Assembly: GCA_047616645.1 (NCBI GenBank)
Contig: JBLHIH010000043.1
Span: forward strand, 1-26,981
DNA length: 26,981 nucleotides
Reading direction: 5' to 3'
Source of the DNA: JAHRVQ01 sp047616645
GTDB lineage: Bacteria > Pseudomonadota > Gammaproteobacteria > Pseudomonadales > Azotimanducaceae
Shown here one piece after another: positions 25,117-26,981 of this stretch. Position 1 is the stretch's first letter, and each line of letters begins with the position of its first letter. The notes under the pieces were generated by a model. The model saw only the letters and a program-made list of their open reading frames with translations. It was not told the origin of the DNA and searched no databases. The position numbers were made by a program, and so were the translations under genes.

Positions 25117-25201
25117 ATTGATTTTCTGAATTGCATGTTTGACTTGCATGTCTCGAAAATTCACATAGAATTCTCGTTTCTTATTTTTCGTTAAATACTT
25201 T

Positions 25202-26981
25202 ATGCCTTCAATCTCACAAAATATCGCTCAAGAACTAAATGTAAAATTAATCCAAGTAGACGCAACCATTGCAATGCTTGATGAGGGTTCAACTGTACCC
25301 TTTATATCAAGATACAGAAAAGAGGTAACAGGCGGCTTAGACGACATTCAGTTACGTTTATTAAGTGAGCGATTGATTTACCTACGCGAGTTAGCAGATC
25401 GACGTCAAAGTGTTCTTTCCAGTATCGAGGAGCAAGGCAAGCTAAGCCCTGAGTTACGACTTGCCATTGAACAAGCCGAAACAAAGACTAGATTAGAAGA
25501 TTTATATCTCCCCTATAAGAAGAAACGCCGTACTAAAGGACAGATCGCCATTGAAGCGGGATTAGCACCCTTGGCGAATGCAATTTTAGAAGACATGAAT
25601 CTTGATCCTGAAGTCTTGGCAAATCAATATCTCAGTGAGGCCTTTGAAATAAATGATGTTAAGGCTGCCCTAGATGGCGCCAAGTTTATCCTGATTGAAC
25701 GTTTTGCAGAACACGCTGATCTGCTTGCTCGACTTCGAAATATTATTGCCGAAAAAGGCAAGTTAATGAGCAGCGTTGCCAAGGATAAAGAAGAGGAGGG
25801 AGAAAAGTTTCGTGATTATTTCGATTACAGTGAACTTATCTCTAAAGTACCCCCTCATCGCGCACTTGCTTTATTTAGGGGGCGCAAAGAAGCTATTCTT
25901 TCTCTCAAACTAGACATTCCCGATCTTGCACACAATGAGTTTCATCCCTGTGAAGCTGCTATAGCAGCAACCTTTGATGTACCTTACTGCCACGATGGTG
26001 AGTTTTCAGGTAAACCCTCTGCGAGCAAATGGCTAACTGAAGTGGTGCGCTGGACATGGAGAGTAAAGCTCTTAATGCAAATTGAGAATGATCTTATGGG
26101 TAATCTGCGTGAGGTGGCCGAGGCCGAGGCTATTAAAGTATTTGCAGATAATCTAAAAGACGTATTACTCGCATCGCCTGCTGGCCAACGTGCGACCATA
26201 GGACTTGATCCAGGATTAAGAACCGGCGTTAAAGTCGCAGTTATTGATAATACGGGTCAACATGTAGATGACACAACAATCTACCCGCATGCGCCCAAAA
26301 ATAACTGGGATGAATCCATATCCACCTTGGCTAAACTGGTGGCTAAATACAAGATTGAGCTACTTGCGATAGGTAATGGAACCGCCTCAAGGGAAACGGA
26401 GAAACTAGCCTCTGAACTGATTCAAAAGCATCCTGATCTTAAAGTTACAAAAGTTGTCGTGAGTGAAGCGGGCGCATCTATTTACTCTGCATCAGAATAT
26501 GCATCAAAAGAATTCCCTCATCTTGATGTCACGGTGCGTGGTGCAATTTCTATCGCGCGAAGGCTGCAAGATCCTTTGGCAGAATTAGTAAAGCTTGACC
26601 CTCAATCTATTGGCGTAGGTCAATATCAACATGATGTCAGTCAATTCAAGTTAGCTAAATCTCTAGATGCGGTAGTTGAGGATTGTGTAAATGCGGTCGG
26701 AGTTGAAGTGAATACGGCATCCATCGCCCTTTTACACAGAGTCTCGGGATTGAGTGAGTCGCAAGCCAGCAATATCGTAGAATGGCGAAATACAAATGGT
26801 CGAATAAAAAACAGAGAGCAACTCAAAACGATTCCAAGATTGGGCCCTAAAGCTTTTGAACAAGCTGCTGGATTTCTGAGAATTCAAAATGGTGATGTTG
26901 CATTAGATAGTTCCGCAGTGCATCCAGAGTCGTATTCATTGGTCGAGAAAATTGCTAAGAAAAGCGATTGTAAGGTTCATG
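25202..26981 (+). CDS. tex: Tex, S1-domain RNA-binding transcription accessory protein (3' end off window)
   Basis: The reading frame opens at ATG 25202 (MPSISQNIAQELNVKLIQVD) and is uninterrupted for 593 codons to the window edge. Tex proteins are about 770 residues, so roughly the last 170 are missing. Visible parts, in order: the N-terminal helical domain with VPFISRYRKEVTGGLDDIQL and LEDLYLPYKKKRRTKGQIA (about 30-115), and the YqgF/RNase-H-like domain beginning ATIGLDPGLRTGVKVAVID. Next come the family signature SIGVGQYQHDV and the helix-hairpin-helix region (VSGLSESQASNIVEWRNTNG, then LKTIPRLGPKAFEQAAGF). The S1 domain lies beyond the edge. Tex binds RNA and affects transcription, stress tolerance and virulence gene expression in several species. 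It is a conserved core gene, marking the return to stable chromosome. Confidence 0.95.
   Translation, partial: MPSISQNIAQELNVKLIQVDATIAMLDEGSTVPFISRYRKEVTGGLDDIQLRLLSERLIYLRELADRRQSVLSSIEEQGKLSPELRLAIEQAETKTRLEDLYLPYKKKRRTKGQIAIEAGLAPLANAILEDMNLDPEVLANQYLSEAFEINDVKAALDGAKFILIERFAEHADLLARLRNIIAEKGKLMSSVAKDKEEEGEKFRDYFDYSELISKVPPHRALALFRGRKEAILSLKLDIPDLAHNEFHPCEAAIAATFDVPYCHDGEFSGKPSASKWLTEVVRWTWRVKLLMQIENDLMGNLREVAEAEAIKVFADNLKDVLLASPAGQRATIGLDPGLRTGVKVAVIDNTGQHVDDTTIYPHAPKNNWDESISTLAKLVAKYKIELLAIGNGTASRETEKLASELIQKHPDLKVTKVVVSEAGASIYSASEYASKEFPHLDVTVRGAISIARRLQDPLAELVKLDPQSIGVGQYQHDVSQFKLAKSLDAVVEDCVNAVGVEVNTASIALLHRVSGLSESQASNIVEWRNTNGRIKNREQLKTIPRLGPKAFEQAAGFLRIQNGDVALDSSAVHPESYSLVEKIAKKSDCKVH

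Overview
The window looks like a chromosomal segment of a marine-type, free-living gammaproteobacterium. This is inferred from TonB-dependent receptor parts, an acyl-CoA dehydrogenase, a five-gene peptide-type ABC transporter, a RAYT transposase with REP repeats, and a standard bacterial Tex protein. No phage genes, CRISPR array, tRNA or rRNA were found. The last gene (tex) runs off the right edge and the first (a TonB receptor) runs off the left edge.

Region 1 (1-2151) is a zinc-homeostasis block. It holds the C-terminus of a ZnuD-like TonB-dependent receptor on the plus strand. Converging on it is a tight minus-strand operon of a Zur-type regulator, a MerC-domain membrane protein and a COG0523/CobW metallochaperone GTPase. 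A near-palindromic Zur-box-like site sits just upstream of zur, so the operon is probably zinc-repressed. Region 2 (2152-4432) is a gene-poor 0.8-kb gap followed by a complete amidase-signature enzyme.

Region 3 (4455-6176) is a mobile scar. A RAYT (REP-associated tyrosine transposase) is flanked by related REP-like repeats in opposite orientations. A 141-bp direct duplication carries a second copy of the transposase start. On the right side the repeats run straight into the last 68 codons of a TonB-dependent receptor whose front part is missing. Region 4 (6265-9967) is a translationally coupled three-gene operon of exported proteins: an alpha/beta-hydrolase, a seven-repeat FG-GAP/VCBS protein and a serine beta-lactamase-fold hydrolase. 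Both junctions are TAATG. The beheaded receptor was probably its first gene.

Region 5 (10010-12066) has a GlxA-type AraC regulator divergent from a MAPEG membrane protein. Directly at the MAPEG stop codon begins the 5' part of a group II intron with no reverse transcriptase. Region 6 (12067-20349, all minus strand) holds a VOC-family protein, an acyl-CoA dehydrogenase and a complete ABC importer (substrate-binding protein, two permeases, two ATPases) whose genes mostly overlap by 4 nt.

Region 7 (20716-26981) contains a Sel1-like lipoprotein and an intergenic stretch with a 12-bp tandem repeat and a micro-ORF. Next come an MFS transporter gene broken by two separate one-base deficits in T5 tracts, an SSS-family sodium symporter, and tex (5' 593 codons).
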